This document shows, in pieces, positions 37,964 through 46,285 of a DNA stretch of 64,000 bases (its first letter is position 1; each line of letters opens with the position of its first letter). Origin of the DNA: Sneathiella sp. (lineage in GTDB: Bacteria; Pseudomonadota; Alphaproteobacteria; Sneathiellales; Sneathiellaceae); assembly GCF_002694385.1 (NCBI RefSeq), contig NZ_NZMB01000019.1, positions 37,988 through 101,987 of the forward strand. The letters are read 5' to 3'. The position numbers were made by a program, and so were the translations under genes. The notes under the pieces are model-generated. The model ran no database searches. It was not told the origin of the DNA and saw only the letters and a list, made by a program, of their open reading frames with translations.

Positions 37964-39678
37964 CACAACCTGCTGTTTGCGGATTTATTCCGGCCGGGTC
38001 GGGAACGGGCAATCGCCCGGCTCAGAATGATCACCGGCAGAATGCCGACGACAACAATGGCAAGTGACGGTGCGGCGGCATCGGAAAGCCGCTCGTCAAT
38101 GGCCAGTTCATAGGCGCGGATGGCCAGGGTTTCGAAGCCGAAAGGCCGCATGACCAGCGTTGCGGGCAACTCCTTCATGACATCGACGAAAACCAGCAGC
38201 ACCGCCGTCATCAGACTGCCGGAGACAAGCGGGATATGCACCCGCAACATCTTGGCCAGACCCGTCACGCCGAGCGTCCGCGCGGCACGGTCCATATTGG
38301 GAGTGACCCGATCGGCCCCCGCTTCCACCGTGTTCAGGGAAATGGCGAGAAAACGGACGATATAGGCAAAGAACAGCGCCGTCATCGTCCCGCTCAGCAG
38401 CAGCCCGGTGGAAATGCCGAAAGCGCTGCGCATCCAGTGATCAATGCTGTTGTCGATAAAACCGAAGGGCAGCATGATCCCGACAGCCAGTACCGGCCCC
38501 GGCACCGCGTAGCCCATGGCCGCAATGCGCAGCGATATCTGTTCCATACGCCCGGGGGCCCGGCTCTCCCGTCGTGTGCCGTAAATCAGCACCAGCGCGA
38601 CCAGCAGGGACAAGCCCGCCGCAACCAGCGAAACGGTGACGCTGCTGATCACCAGGCGCGAAAACCCCGCATTAAAGGCACTGCTGGAATGCAGGATACT
38701 GTCTTTCAGCAGCCATCCCGTCGGCAGAAGAAAGCCGAGAAAGATGGGCAGCAGACAAGCAACAAAGGCCAGAAACTGCCGTCCTGCCCGCATCTGATAG
38801 CGGCTGATCGGCTGATACCGCCCTGTATGATGAAACTTCCGCCGACCGCGATTAAGACGTTCCAGCAGGATCAGCGCAAACACGAAAACCATCAGGATCG
38901 CGGCGAGCTGCGCGGCAGCCGCAGGCTCCCCAAGGCCAAGCCAGGTGCGGTAGATGCCGGTCGTGAAGGTATCAATGGCAAAATACTGGACCGCGCCGAA
39001 GTCACTCAGCGTTTCCATCAGGGCAAGGGCAACGCCAGTAACAATGGCAGGCCGCGCGAGCGGCAGGGCAATAGTGAGGAAACTGCGCCACGGCCCGCGC
39101 CCAAGGGTGCGGCCAACTTCCAGCGCGGCAATGGACTGATCGACAAAGGCGGCGCGGCTCACAAGATAGACATATGGATACAGTACCAGACCGAACATCA
39201 GGATGGCACCGCCAAGGCTGCGTATCGGCGGAAACCAGTAATCCGCCCGTGTCCAGCCAAAGGCATCCCGAAGGGCAGTCTGCACAGGTCCGGCAAAATC
39301 GAACATCCCCGTATAGGTATAGGCGATGATATAGGCCGGCATGGCAAGCGGCAGAAACAGGGCCCAACTGAAAATGCGCCGACCCGGAAAATCGCACATG
39401 GTGACCAGCCACGCCGTCCCCACCCCGATCAGCAGGACAAGCACCGTCACCCCAAGCGCAAGAAAGACGGTATTGGTCAGATAAACCGGCAGGACCGTGC
39501 TGGCCAGATGGGCCCAGATATCGCCCGCAGGGACAAAAACATAACCAAACACCACCAGCACCGGCAGGGCGAGGATCAGCGTCAGGATGAACAGCCCCAG
39601 CATCATTGCCGGGAAACGGCCACGCGGACCGTCCCGCCGCCGCAGGTCTTGCCGATTTTCAATCTGTACAACGCTCAC
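37963..39678 (-). CDS. ABC transporter permease, fused two-domain FbpB type
   Basis: 571-residue permease with about 12 membrane segments, formed by two fused permease domains. Each has an EAA-like cytoplasmic loop: LEVGRTLGRGPWRSFLTIAL (about 185-205) and AARTLGVTGLAKMLRVHIPL (about 465-485). The block KELPATLVMRPF is characteristic of FbpB/ThiP relatives of iron type. The start is GTG 39678. The operon with the ATPase is inserted between scpB and tatA, two genes that are normally neighbours in related genomes. Confidence 0.9.
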   Translation of the reverse strand: MSVVQIENRQDLRRRDGPRGRFPAMMLGLFILTLILALPVLVVFGYVFVPAGDIWAHLASTVLPVYLTNTVFLALGVTVLVLLIGVGTAWLVTMCDFPGRRIFSWALFLPLAMPAYIIAYTYTGMFDFAGPVQTALRDAFGWTRADYWFPPIRSLGGAILMFGLVLYPYVYLVSRAAFVDQSIAALEVGRTLGRGPWRSFLTIALPLARPAIVTGVALALMETLSDFGAVQYFAIDTFTTGIYRTWLGLGEPAAAAQLAAILMVFVFALILLERLNRGRRKFHHTGRYQPISRYQMRAGRQFLAFVACLLPIFLGFLLPTGWLLKDSILHSSSAFNAGFSRLVISSVTVSLVAAGLSLLVALVLIYGTRRESRAPGRMEQISLRIAAMGYAVPGPVLAVGIMLPFGFIDNSIDHWMRSAFGISTGLLLSGTMTALFFAYIVRFLAISLNTVEAGADRVTPNMDRAARTLGVTGLAKMLRVHIPLVSGSLMTAVLLVFVDVMKELPATLVMRPFGFETLAIRAYELAIDERLSDAAAPSLAIVVVGILPVIILSRAIARSRPGRNKSANSRL

Positions 39679-39733
39679 GGATATCGCCTGTCCGAATGAT
39701 TATTCCCGCCTTCTTGGCACGGCTCATCCCATC

Positions 39734-39762
39734 CGTAAATAATAATCACTGGCATTGTCAAA
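39734..39762 (-). promoter_or_regulatory. Possible promoter of the iron-type ABC operon
   Basis: On the minus strand TTGACA (39762-39757) is followed 17 bases later by TTTACG, with TTATTATTTA overlapping. An AT-rich GTGATTATTATT lies here and an inverted AATAATCATT lies about 45 bp closer to the gene. These could be metal-regulator sites, but they do not match a defined Fur, Irr or RirA box well. Confidence 0.3.
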
Positions 39763-39827
39763 CAAAAGCCTGTTTGCGGGCGCCTTCCGCCGGACTGGAT
39801 TACAGCGGAAACCGGGTCAGGAAAGGT

Positions 39828-40427
39828 TCAGATTTCCTCTTCTTCCGGATCAATGGGGTCTTCTTCAGTCGTGGCAAGATCGCTGAAAATACTGCCCGGC
39901 TCCAGATTGAGCAGGCCCGCCGCCTTCATTTCATCAAAGCCCGGCAGATCCTTGATATCATCCAGCCCGAAGTGGATGAGAAAGTCTTCCGTCACCCCAT
40001 AGGTGACAGGACGGCCGGGCGTCCGCCGCCGTCCGCGTGGCCGGATCCAGCCCGCATCGAACAGCACATCCATGGTGCCCCGGCTGAGACCGACACCGCG
40101 GATTTCCTCGATCTCCGCGCGGGTGACGGGCTGGTGATAGGCGATAATGGCGAGGGTTTCAAGGGCGGCACGGCTGAGTTTACGGGTCGTCTCCCGTTCC
40201 ATCTCCAGCAGCCAGGCAAGATCGGGCGCCGTCAGGAAACCCCATTTCCCGGCAAGCCGGACAAGATTCACGCCGCGTCCCTTATAGGTCTCCTCAATAC
40301 TGGCGAGGATGGCGGCAATGTCGGCATCCTCGGGCAGGCGTTCGGCCAGTGTGGCTTCATCCAGCGGCTCGCGGGAGGCGAACAGCAACGCCTCCGCCAT
40401 TCGGACATGTCCGGGATCGACGCTCAT
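39828..40427 (-). CDS. scpB: Chromosome segregation/condensation protein ScpB
   Basis: 199-residue winged-helix kleisin-associated subunit of the Smc-ScpAB condensin. ALLFASREPLDEATLAERLP at the N-terminus and LETLAIIAYHQPVTRAEIEEIRGV in the middle are the family blocks; the C-terminus is acidic (EEDPIDPEEEEI). Its ATG overlaps the scpA stop as ATGA. SMC itself is not in the window. Confidence 0.95.
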   Translation of the reverse strand: MSVDPGHVRMAEALLFASREPLDEATLAERLPEDADIAAILASIEETYKGRGVNLVRLAGKWGFLTAPDLAWLLEMERETTRKLSRAALETLAIIAYHQPVTRAEIEEIRGVGLSRGTMDVLFDAGWIRPRGRRRTPGRPVTYGVTEDFLIHFGLDDIKDLPGFDEMKAAGLLNLEPGSIFSDLATTEEDPIDPEEEEI

Positions 40428-41221
40428 TCCGTGTCTTTCCTCATTTTCACCTGAATGGGGCCAAATGTCTGCCCCTGTCGCAGTTCAAGTCGCCCCTCCT
40501 TCGCCATTTGCAGGCTGGCGAGCAATGTGGACGCCTGCGCCGAACGACGGCTGAAAGGGGTCGCCAGATTATCGGGCAGATAGGACATCAGATCGGTCCA
40601 TTCGGGCAAGGATCCCAGCATCCGTTCGAGCCGGGCTAGCGCCTGCTCTACGGAGAAGACCGCCTCCCGCATCAGGCGGAGGGGATTGGTGATGCCCTTG
40701 CGCTCCTTCTGCGCGGCATAGGCGTGCAGCAATTCGCGCAGCGTACAGTGATACCGGGAATGACGCAGGATACGGATCGCCTCGGGCCGGCCGCGCGCCA
40801 TCCGGTCGCGCCCGGTAATGCGCCCGTCCATCAGCTTGTCCGCCGCGCCGCGCATGGCCTCCAGCTTGCGCAGCATGAACGCGAGCCGTTCGGCAAGTTC
40901 CTCCCCGCTCGGCCCCTCGTCATCCTTTTCCGGCGGCAACAGCAGCCGGGATTTGAGATAGGCCAGCCATGCCGCCATCACCAGATAGTCGGCGGCCACC
41001 TCAAGACGCAGGCTGCGGGCCTGCTCGATAAAAGTGAGATATTGCTCCGCCAACTGCAAAATGGAAATTTTGAGCAGATCGACCTTCTGATCGCGGGCAA
41101 GCAGCAGCAGCACATCCAGCGGCCCTTCATAGCCATCGAGGTCGACCAGCAACGCCTGCACGGGATGCGCAATCACCTCCGGATTTCTCTGCCCGGCCTC
41201 ATCGAAGGAGCCCTTATCCAT
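40424..41221 (-). CDS. scpA: Chromosome segregation/condensation protein ScpA
   Basis: 265-residue kleisin of Smc-ScpAB. Start ATG 41221 gives an N-terminus leading to DGYEGPLDVLLLLARDQKVDL, the Smc-neck-binding helix pair. The long central charged region and C-terminal winged helix (about 200-255) are present. An open frame extends to 41296 but overlaps the upstream gene's end and adds no family sequence. scpB follows with a four-base overlap. Confidence 0.95.
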   Translation of the reverse strand: MDKGSFDEAGQRNPEVIAHPVQALLVDLDGYEGPLDVLLLLARDQKVDLLKISILQLAEQYLTFIEQARSLRLEVAADYLVMAAWLAYLKSRLLLPPEKDDEGPSGEELAERLAFMLRKLEAMRGAADKLMDGRITGRDRMARGRPEAIRILRHSRYHCTLRELLHAYAAQKERKGITNPLRLMREAVFSVEQALARLERMLGSLPEWTDLMSYLPDNLATPFSRRSAQASTLLASLQMAKEGRLELRQGQTFGPIQVKMRKDTE

Positions 41222-41270
41222 TTGACCCCTTTCCTGCCCGTGAATTGACGCCTTTGACCATGGCAAAAAT

Positions 41271-41957
41271 CTAGCCGAGACCGGCCAGCTTGGCAATCAG
41301 ATTGACCACATAGTTAATGGGCGCGCCGAGCAGCCAGCTCAAAGGATTGATTTCACTTCCGAGCTGGCGGGAGATCATCGGCACCAGAAAGATCACGGCG
41401 AGCAGGATCACGAAGCCATAGCGTTCCAGCCGGGCAAGCGGAAGCGCGAGACGATCCGGCAAGAGGCCAACCGCGACCCGCCCGCCATCCAGCGGCGGCA
41501 GCGGCAGAAGATTAAAAACCCCCAGTATCACATTGAGGATAATGCCATTTCTGAAGTTATCGGCGAACCAGAAGGCCATATCACCGGACATATATTGCAA
41601 TGAGTGCACCCCGAGGGCGAAGAGAAAGGCGAGCAGGAAATTCATTCCCGGCCCGGCCAGCGCGACCCAGATCATGTCGCGCCGCGGATTGTTGAGGCGC
41701 GCCACATTGACCGGCACCGGCTTCGCATAACCGAACAGAAACGGCGCCTTCACCAGCAGCAGAAAGCCCGGTATGAGGATTGTGCCGACCGGGTCAATAT
41801 GGCGGAAGGGGTTGAAGGTCACCCGCCCCTGCCGCTTCGCCGTGTCATCGCCAAGCTTCCAGGCAACGAAGCCATGCGCCGCCTCATGCAGCGTGATGGC
41901 GGTCAGCGCCGGGATAATCCAGATGGAAATCTGATAGAGAATGCCCGTTATATCCAT
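41271..41957 (-). CDS. Site-2 protease family intramembrane metalloprotease
   Basis: 228-residue M50 family protein. The zinc motif is HEAAHGFVAW (HExxH) in the first third, and the third ligand lies in LLPLPPLDGGRV. Five to six membrane segments are predicted. There is no PDZ or CBS domain, so it belongs to the minimal site-2 protease group whose substrates are mostly unknown. ATG 41957 (TGATG with the nagZ stop) or GTG 41960 are possible starts. It is placed between nagZ and scpA on the same strand. Confidence 0.93.
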   Translation of the reverse strand: MDITGILYQISIWIIPALTAITLHEAAHGFVAWKLGDDTAKRQGRVTFNPFRHIDPVGTILIPGFLLLVKAPFLFGYAKPVPVNVARLNNPRRDMIWVALAGPGMNFLLAFLFALGVHSLQYMSGDMAFWFADNFRNGIILNVILGVFNLLPLPPLDGGRVAVGLLPDRLALPLARLERYGFVILLAVIFLVPMISRQLGSEINPLSWLLGAPINYVVNLIAKLAGLG

Positions 41958-43000
41958 CACACCGTCTCCCGCGCCAGAATTTCCGCGAGGCGAATGCTGT
42001 CCTCCTCCGGCCGCAGCGCGGTGTCGCCCGCCGCCTGCTGCAATTTTTCCCCATGGGCGATGCGTGCCAGTGTCTTCTCATGGGGCGGCGGGCATTTCCC
42101 GGCCACCTCCCGCATCTCATCGAGCTTGCCGGAGCAATGCAACACGATATCCACCCCGGCGGCCAGCGCCTTCTCCGCCCGCTCCCCCAGCGCGCCGGAA
42201 AGCGCCTGCATATTGATATCATCGCTCAACAGCAGACCGTCGAAGCCAATCTCGCCACGGATCACTTCGTCAATCACGATCGCCGACTGTGTCGCCGGAT
42301 GATGCGGATCAATCTCGTCAAAAACGATATGGCTGGTCATGCCCCAGGGCAGCAGGGAAAGCTGCTGAAAGGGCCTGAAATCCGTCGCCGTGAGTCTATC
42401 ACGCGCCGCGCCCACATGGGGCAATTCCAGATGGCTGTCCACCGTCGCCCGGCCATGCCCCGGCATATGCTTGATCACGGGAAGAATTCCGGCTTTCAGC
42501 ATTTCCTCCGCCACCACGGCGCCCAGACGGGCGATGACCATCGGATCATCGGCAAAGGCGCGATCGCCGATGGCCGCAACCGTTTCCTCAAGCCGGAGAT
42601 CAAGACACGGCGTGCAATCCACCGTGATGCCCGCCGCCTGCAGATCCGCGGCAATCAGACGGGTGGTCAGGCGCAACGCCTCGATGGCGAGGGCCGGATC
42701 GCGGCCATGCAGATCACCAAAAAAGCCGAAGGGCCGCGCCTCGAACCAGTCGGGCGCGCGCAGGCGCTGCACCCTCCCGCCTTCCTGATCAATGAGAATG
42801 GGGACATTGGGCCGATCCGCCACCTCCCGCAGCTCCGCCGTCAGCGCGGCGAGTTGCGCCGGGCTTTGCACATTGCGGGCAAAAAGGATGAAGCCGAAGG
42901 GCTTTTCAGCGGCGAAGAAGTCTCTCTCCGCCGTCGTCAGATGAAGCCCTTCAAAGCCGAAGATAACAGCGCGAAAAGACGCCGGATCATCCGCTGACAA
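41957..43000 (-). CDS. nagZ: Beta-N-acetylhexosaminidase NagZ
   Basis: 347-residue glycoside hydrolase family 3 enzyme that removes GlcNAc from 1,6-anhydro-muropeptides in cytoplasmic cell-wall recycling. The mobile catalytic loop motif KHMPGHGRATVDSH contains the His/Asp pair, and LLSDDINMQAL holds the nucleophile Asp. The start is TTG 43000, 14 bases inside the SPOR gene; no in-frame ATG is near. No ampC/ampR is adjacent. Confidence 0.95.
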   Translation of the reverse strand: MSADDPASFRAVIFGFEGLHLTTAERDFFAAEKPFGFILFARNVQSPAQLAALTAELREVADRPNVPILIDQEGGRVQRLRAPDWFEARPFGFFGDLHGRDPALAIEALRLTTRLIAADLQAAGITVDCTPCLDLRLEETVAAIGDRAFADDPMVIARLGAVVAEEMLKAGILPVIKHMPGHGRATVDSHLELPHVGAARDRLTATDFRPFQQLSLLPWGMTSHIVFDEIDPHHPATQSAIVIDEVIRGEIGFDGLLLSDDINMQALSGALGERAEKALAAGVDIVLHCSGKLDEMREVAGKCPPPHEKTLARIAHGEKLQQAAGDTALRPEEDSIRLAEILARETV

Positions 43001-43862
43001 CGAGACAATCCTGCTTCGCGGCCTTCAGATCATTACACAGCTTCGAGGCGGCATCGCGACCAAAGGAACCAAGCTGCAAACGATAATAGGTTTTGCCGTT
43101 GACCTGCACATCCTGCACCCGATACCCGACGCCGGAGAGCAGGGAGCCATGCTTGCCCGTCAGGTTGGACCATTGCTTCTCCGCTGCATCGACGGATCCG
43201 AAGGAGCCGACCTGCACCCAGCTATTGCCGCCGGGCGTCGCCGTTTCCTTGGCAGGGGGCAGAGCCGCCGTCACCGTTTCTTTCGCGCTTTCTTTCACCG
43301 TCTCCGAAGTCTCGGCGACTTTTTCTTCTGCAGCGGCGGCAGTTTCTTTTGCGGCCTCAACGGCTTTTTCAGTGGTGTCACTCACCGCATCGGCAGCCTT
43401 TTCCGCTGTCTCAGTCACCTTGTCGGCGGCCGCCTCACCGTCTTCCGTCGCCTTTTCCACAAGCTGATCCAGCTTGTTTTCATCCGCCGCCTTTTCAGCC
43501 TCGCTCAGCTCCGGCTTTTCCTCGCGGATCGCCGCTTCCGGCGGGGCCATCAGCTTTTCTACCTTTTCCTCTCCCTCACCGGAGTTGAGGACGTTGAAGA
43601 CCTGCTTGTCCTGATTGGGCACTTCCATGCCGCCGGGATCCTCCGGCGCCACCTTCACCGGCGCCTTGTCGGCGCTGATGATCGGCGGGGCGAGTTGCAC
43701 GCCCTTCTTCACGCCCTGATCATAGGCGTACCAGATACCGATGCCGAAACCGAACACGATGAGCAGGGCCAGCGTTGCGCCAATCCATCTCCGGCGGCTG
43801 AAACGCGGTTCATCCTCGCCCTCATAAAAATCATCATCCGGATATTCATCTTCGCGGTTCAC
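42987..43862 (-). CDS. SPOR domain cell-envelope protein
   Basis: 291 residues from GTG 43862 (TAGTG overlap with the upstream gene). A cytoplasmic acidic head precedes one membrane helix (about 27-48), then a long Ala/Glu/Lys/Thr-rich periplasmic stretch with repeated 'EKAxxAVxETxEKA'-like helices (about 130-200), and a C-terminal SPOR domain (about 212-290; WVQVGSFGSVDAAEKQW, YYRLQLGSFG). SPOR domains bind denuded glycan strands at the division site. It sits before nagZ in the conserved order. Confidence 0.92.
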   Translation of the reverse strand: MNREDEYPDDDFYEGEDEPRFSRRRWIGATLALLIVFGFGIGIWYAYDQGVKKGVQLAPPIISADKAPVKVAPEDPGGMEVPNQDKQVFNVLNSGEGEEKVEKLMAPPEAAIREEKPELSEAEKAADENKLDQLVEKATEDGEAAADKVTETAEKAADAVSDTTEKAVEAAKETAAAAEEKVAETSETVKESAKETVTAALPPAKETATPGGNSWVQVGSFGSVDAAEKQWSNLTGKHGSLLSGVGYRVQDVQVNGKTYYRLQLGSFGRDAASKLCNDLKAAKQDCLVVSG

Positions 43863-44896
43863 TAGCCATACTCCTTTACCATATCGACGCCGAGAGATGT
43901 CATCCCGCCATCCAGAATTGCATCCAGCGCCCCGAGCAGCACTCTTCTTGCGGGCGTCTCCGCCCCTCCCCCAAGATAGTCAGAGGAAATCGGGCGCTCC
44001 GTCTCGAACAGGCGGAAAAATAGCAAGGAAAGGTCCTGGAGGAAAGAGGCGAGATAAAATCCGTCCTGCTTGCGCAGCGTCTCTTCCACCGCCAGCGGCC
44101 AATCCGCCAGCCGCCTCATGAGCGCCCTTTCCTCCCCTCCGTTCAGAAAGGAAAGATCCGCCCCCTCCAGAATGGCCCTCTCTCCCGCCGCCCACGTCGC
44201 GTTTAGCCGCGCCAGCATCATCCGCGCATAGGGAATGGCGAAAACAGGGTTATTATAGCTGCGCTCTGTGGCCAAAATAGGGCTGAACGCCCTCATAAAG
44301 GCGGGCGGATTGGCGATCAGGGCAAATTTCGTGCGTGCCTCCCCGCATCTGGCAATCGCCGCTCCGGCCGGATAACCGCTATCGCTCTCTGTATTCTCCG
44401 CCGCCACCTCGATTATCACGGCCCCTGACTTTTCCGCAAGCCGCCGCAGCACTTGCCCATTCACGTCTTCCCGCAGGCCGCAAAGATCGTGCAGCGAAGC
44501 CGGGCGGCGGACTGTTACTGCCCCCAAACCCGCCGCCAGCCCATCAAGGCCATATCCTGCCCCCTCCCGCAGCAGCAGAGGAAGCTGCGCCTGCCAGAAT
44601 TCCGGCTTATATATCAGATTGATGTAGCCATTTGTTTCATACCGCACTTCTGTGAGATCGGGCAGCGCCTTCAAACGGGAGAGAAGCGCATCAATCCTGG
44701 CGTCTGCCCCTTCCCGGCCCGCCGATGTCAGCAGGATCGCCGCATTAGTGGCCAGATCCGCGACATGTGGCCCCTGCGGCGGGCGGAGGCGTAAATCGGC
44801 GAGAAACCGCGCCGCCGCCATCTCGGTCGCAAAGGCATCGCTTCCCAGCGCCGATAACAGCGCCTCACGGACCATAATATGATAGGATCGGGACAT
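43862..44896 (-). CDS. ArgRS-derived protein lacking the catalytic core (DALR-type)
   Basis: 344 residues, about 230 fewer than arginyl-tRNA synthetase, and located where argS is normally found. Residues 1-115 match the ArgRS N-terminal domain (DLATNAAILL at 47-56, NGYINLIYKPEFWQ at 89-102). Residues 125-170 resemble the first part of the Rossmann fold, but the HIGH-type motif is replaced by LHDLCG (135-140). Then the sequence jumps to the anticodon-binding end: NNPVFAIPYARMM (215-227) and LGVDMVKEYG at the terminus. The KMSK region is absent. It cannot aminoacylate by known chemistry. The frame is intact, so a retained non-enzymatic role or recent decay are both possible. A functional argS must exist elsewhere. 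Confidence 0.8.
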   Translation of the reverse strand: MSRSYHIMVREALLSALGSDAFATEMAAARFLADLRLRPPQGPHVADLATNAAILLTSAGREGADARIDALLSRLKALPDLTEVRYETNGYINLIYKPEFWQAQLPLLLREGAGYGLDGLAAGLGAVTVRRPASLHDLCGLREDVNGQVLRRLAEKSGAVIIEVAAENTESDSGYPAGAAIARCGEARTKFALIANPPAFMRAFSPILATERSYNNPVFAIPYARMMLARLNATWAAGERAILEGADLSFLNGGEERALMRRLADWPLAVEETLRKQDGFYLASFLQDLSLLFFRLFETERPISSDYLGGGAETPARRVLLGALDAILDGGMTSLGVDMVKEYG

Positions 44897-44922
44897 CCCG
44901 CGCTTTCCTTAACAGCGGCCAA

Positions 44923-44972
44923 TTGACAAACAGCAATAGGATTAATACATCATCTATTGTATAGTCACTATA
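44923..44972 (+). promoter_or_regulatory. Possible erpA promoter and 13-bp palindrome
   Basis: TTGACA (44923-44928) is followed after 17 bases by TACATC, a plausible sigma-70-like pair. TATAGTCACTATA (44960-44972) is a perfect palindrome with one central base, 41 bp before the erpA ATG. It could bind a regulator of iron-sulfur genes, but matches no box I can name. Confidence 0.42.
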
Positions 44973-45013
44973 AATCAGGGCGGATTGGCCCTGTCTTTTG
45001 GGTAGATGTTGAA

Positions 45014-45364
45014 ATGTCTGTCATGGATCAAATGGAGCCGCCGGTCAAACTTTCCGATCAGGCCGCGGCGCGCGTAAACACCATTGTCGAGGAAATGAAT
45101 TCCGACAAAAGGATGCTGCGCGTTGCCGTCAATGGCGGCGGCTGTTCCGGCTTTCAATACAGCTTCGATCTTGATGATACGCAGAATCCCGATGATGTCG
45201 TCGTCACCAACAAGGGCGCGACGCTGCTAGTGGACCAGATATCCCTGATGTATCTCGCCGGGTCAGAAATTGACTATGTCGAGGATATGATCGGCGCGTC
45301 ATTCCAGATCAAGAACCCCAACGCGACCGCCTCCTGCTCCTGCGGGTCATCATTTGCGATTTGA
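45014..45364 (+). CDS. erpA: Iron-sulfur cluster insertion protein ErpA-type
   Basis: 116-residue A-type carrier that delivers Fe-S clusters to apo-proteins. The three cluster cysteines are in NGGGCSGFQY and ASCSCGSSF. The open frame starts at 44957, but ATG 45014 gives the usual N-terminus (VKLSDQAAARV). IscA versus ErpA cannot be separated rigorously; the xthA neighbourhood and absence of isc genes favour ErpA. In relatives dgt and argS are divergent here; only the argS-like remnant is found. Confidence 0.9.
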   Translation: MSVMDQMEPPVKLSDQAAARVNTIVEEMNSDKRMLRVAVNGGGCSGFQYSFDLDDTQNPDDVVVTNKGATLLVDQISLMYLAGSEIDYVEDMIGASFQIKNPNATASCSCGSSFAI

Positions 45365-45388
45365 TCGGCCGGTCAAAGATGCTAGAAA

Positions 45389-45414
45389 AAAGGCCCGGTT
45401 CATGCCGGGCTTTT
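45389..45414 (+). terminator. Intrinsic terminator after erpA
   Basis: AAAGGCCCGG pairs with CCGGGCTTTT (one G-U pair) around a six-base loop, followed by T residues. xthA begins 20 bp later, so xthA needs read-through or its own promoter. Confidence 0.8.
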
Positions 45415-45433
45415 GTGTTTTTCGGGGGATGAG

Positions 45434-46201
45434 ATGAAAATTGCGAGCTGGAATGTCAATTCCGTGAAAGTCCGCCTGCCGCGGCTGATGGATTATCTGA
45501 AAGACTACGCCCCCGACGTGCTCTGCCTTCAGGAATTAAAGGTCATCGACGAGAATTTCCCCCGTCTGGAGGTGGAGGAACTCGGCTATCATGTGGAAAC
45601 ACACGGCCAGAAAACCTATAACGGCGTCGCCCTCCTTTCCAAATTCCCCCTTGAGGATATCCGTCGCGGTCTGCCGGGCGATGACGCGGATGAGCAAGCC
45701 CGCTATATGGAGGCAACCGTGCAGGGCATACGCATCGCCTCCATTTACCTGCCGAACGGCAACCCCGTGGACAGTGACAAATTTCCCTATAAGCTCGGCT
45801 GGATGGAGCGGCTGATCACCCACGCCAAAGGGCTGCTGGAAAGTGAAATGCCCGTTGTCCTTGCGGGCGATTACAACATTATCCCGCAGGATGAGGATTG
45901 CTATGATCCGAAGGCATGGGAAGGCGATGCCCTGACCCGCCCGGAAAGCCGCAACCGCTTCCGCCAGCTTCTCAATATGGGCTATACGGATGCCTATCGC
46001 GCCTATACCACCGATGTGAATTACACCTATTGGGACTATCAACGGGGCGCCTGGCAGAAGGATCACGGCATCCGCATTGATCATCTCCTCCTCTCCCCGC
46101 AGGCGACGGACCGCATGGGCAAAGTCGGGATAGACAAGGGCCCGCGCGGACAGGACAAACCCTCCGACCACACCCCTATCTGGGTGGAGATTGAGGGTTA
46201 G
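45434..46201 (+). CDS. xthA: Exodeoxyribonuclease III (AP endonuclease)
   Basis: 255-residue base-excision-repair nuclease. KIASWNVNSVKVR gives the start, and CLQELKV (metal-binding Glu), AGDYNIIP and SDHTPIWV (catalytic Asp/His) are in place. ATG 45434 is preceded by GGGGATGAG. It follows the erpA terminator closely and converges on ilvD. Confidence 0.96.
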   Translation: MKIASWNVNSVKVRLPRLMDYLKDYAPDVLCLQELKVIDENFPRLEVEELGYHVETHGQKTYNGVALLSKFPLEDIRRGLPGDDADEQARYMEATVQGIRIASIYLPNGNPVDSDKFPYKLGWMERLITHAKGLLESEMPVVLAGDYNIIPQDEDCYDPKAWEGDALTRPESRNRFRQLLNMGYTDAYRAYTTDVNYTYWDYQRGAWQKDHGIRIDHLLLSPQATDRMGKVGIDKGPRGQDKPSDHTPIWVEIEG

Positions 46202-46228
46202 GAAAACCGCCAAATCATCAATGTAAAG

Positions 46229-46259
46229 AAAAAGCCCGCCTGGGAAAGGCGGGCTTTTT
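46229..46259. terminator. Bidirectional terminator between xthA and ilvD
   Basis: A perfect 12-bp stem, AAAAAGCCCGCC with GGCGGGCTTTTT, and a seven-base loop. T-runs occur on both strands, suiting the convergent genes. Confidence 0.95.
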
Positions 46260-46285
46260 ACATTTCAGTACCGAGCTTAGGGCGT

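Noticed and set aside
43862-44896. Calling this gene a working argS
   Set aside because: The catalytic core and KMSK are missing and the length is 344 rather than about 570 residues.
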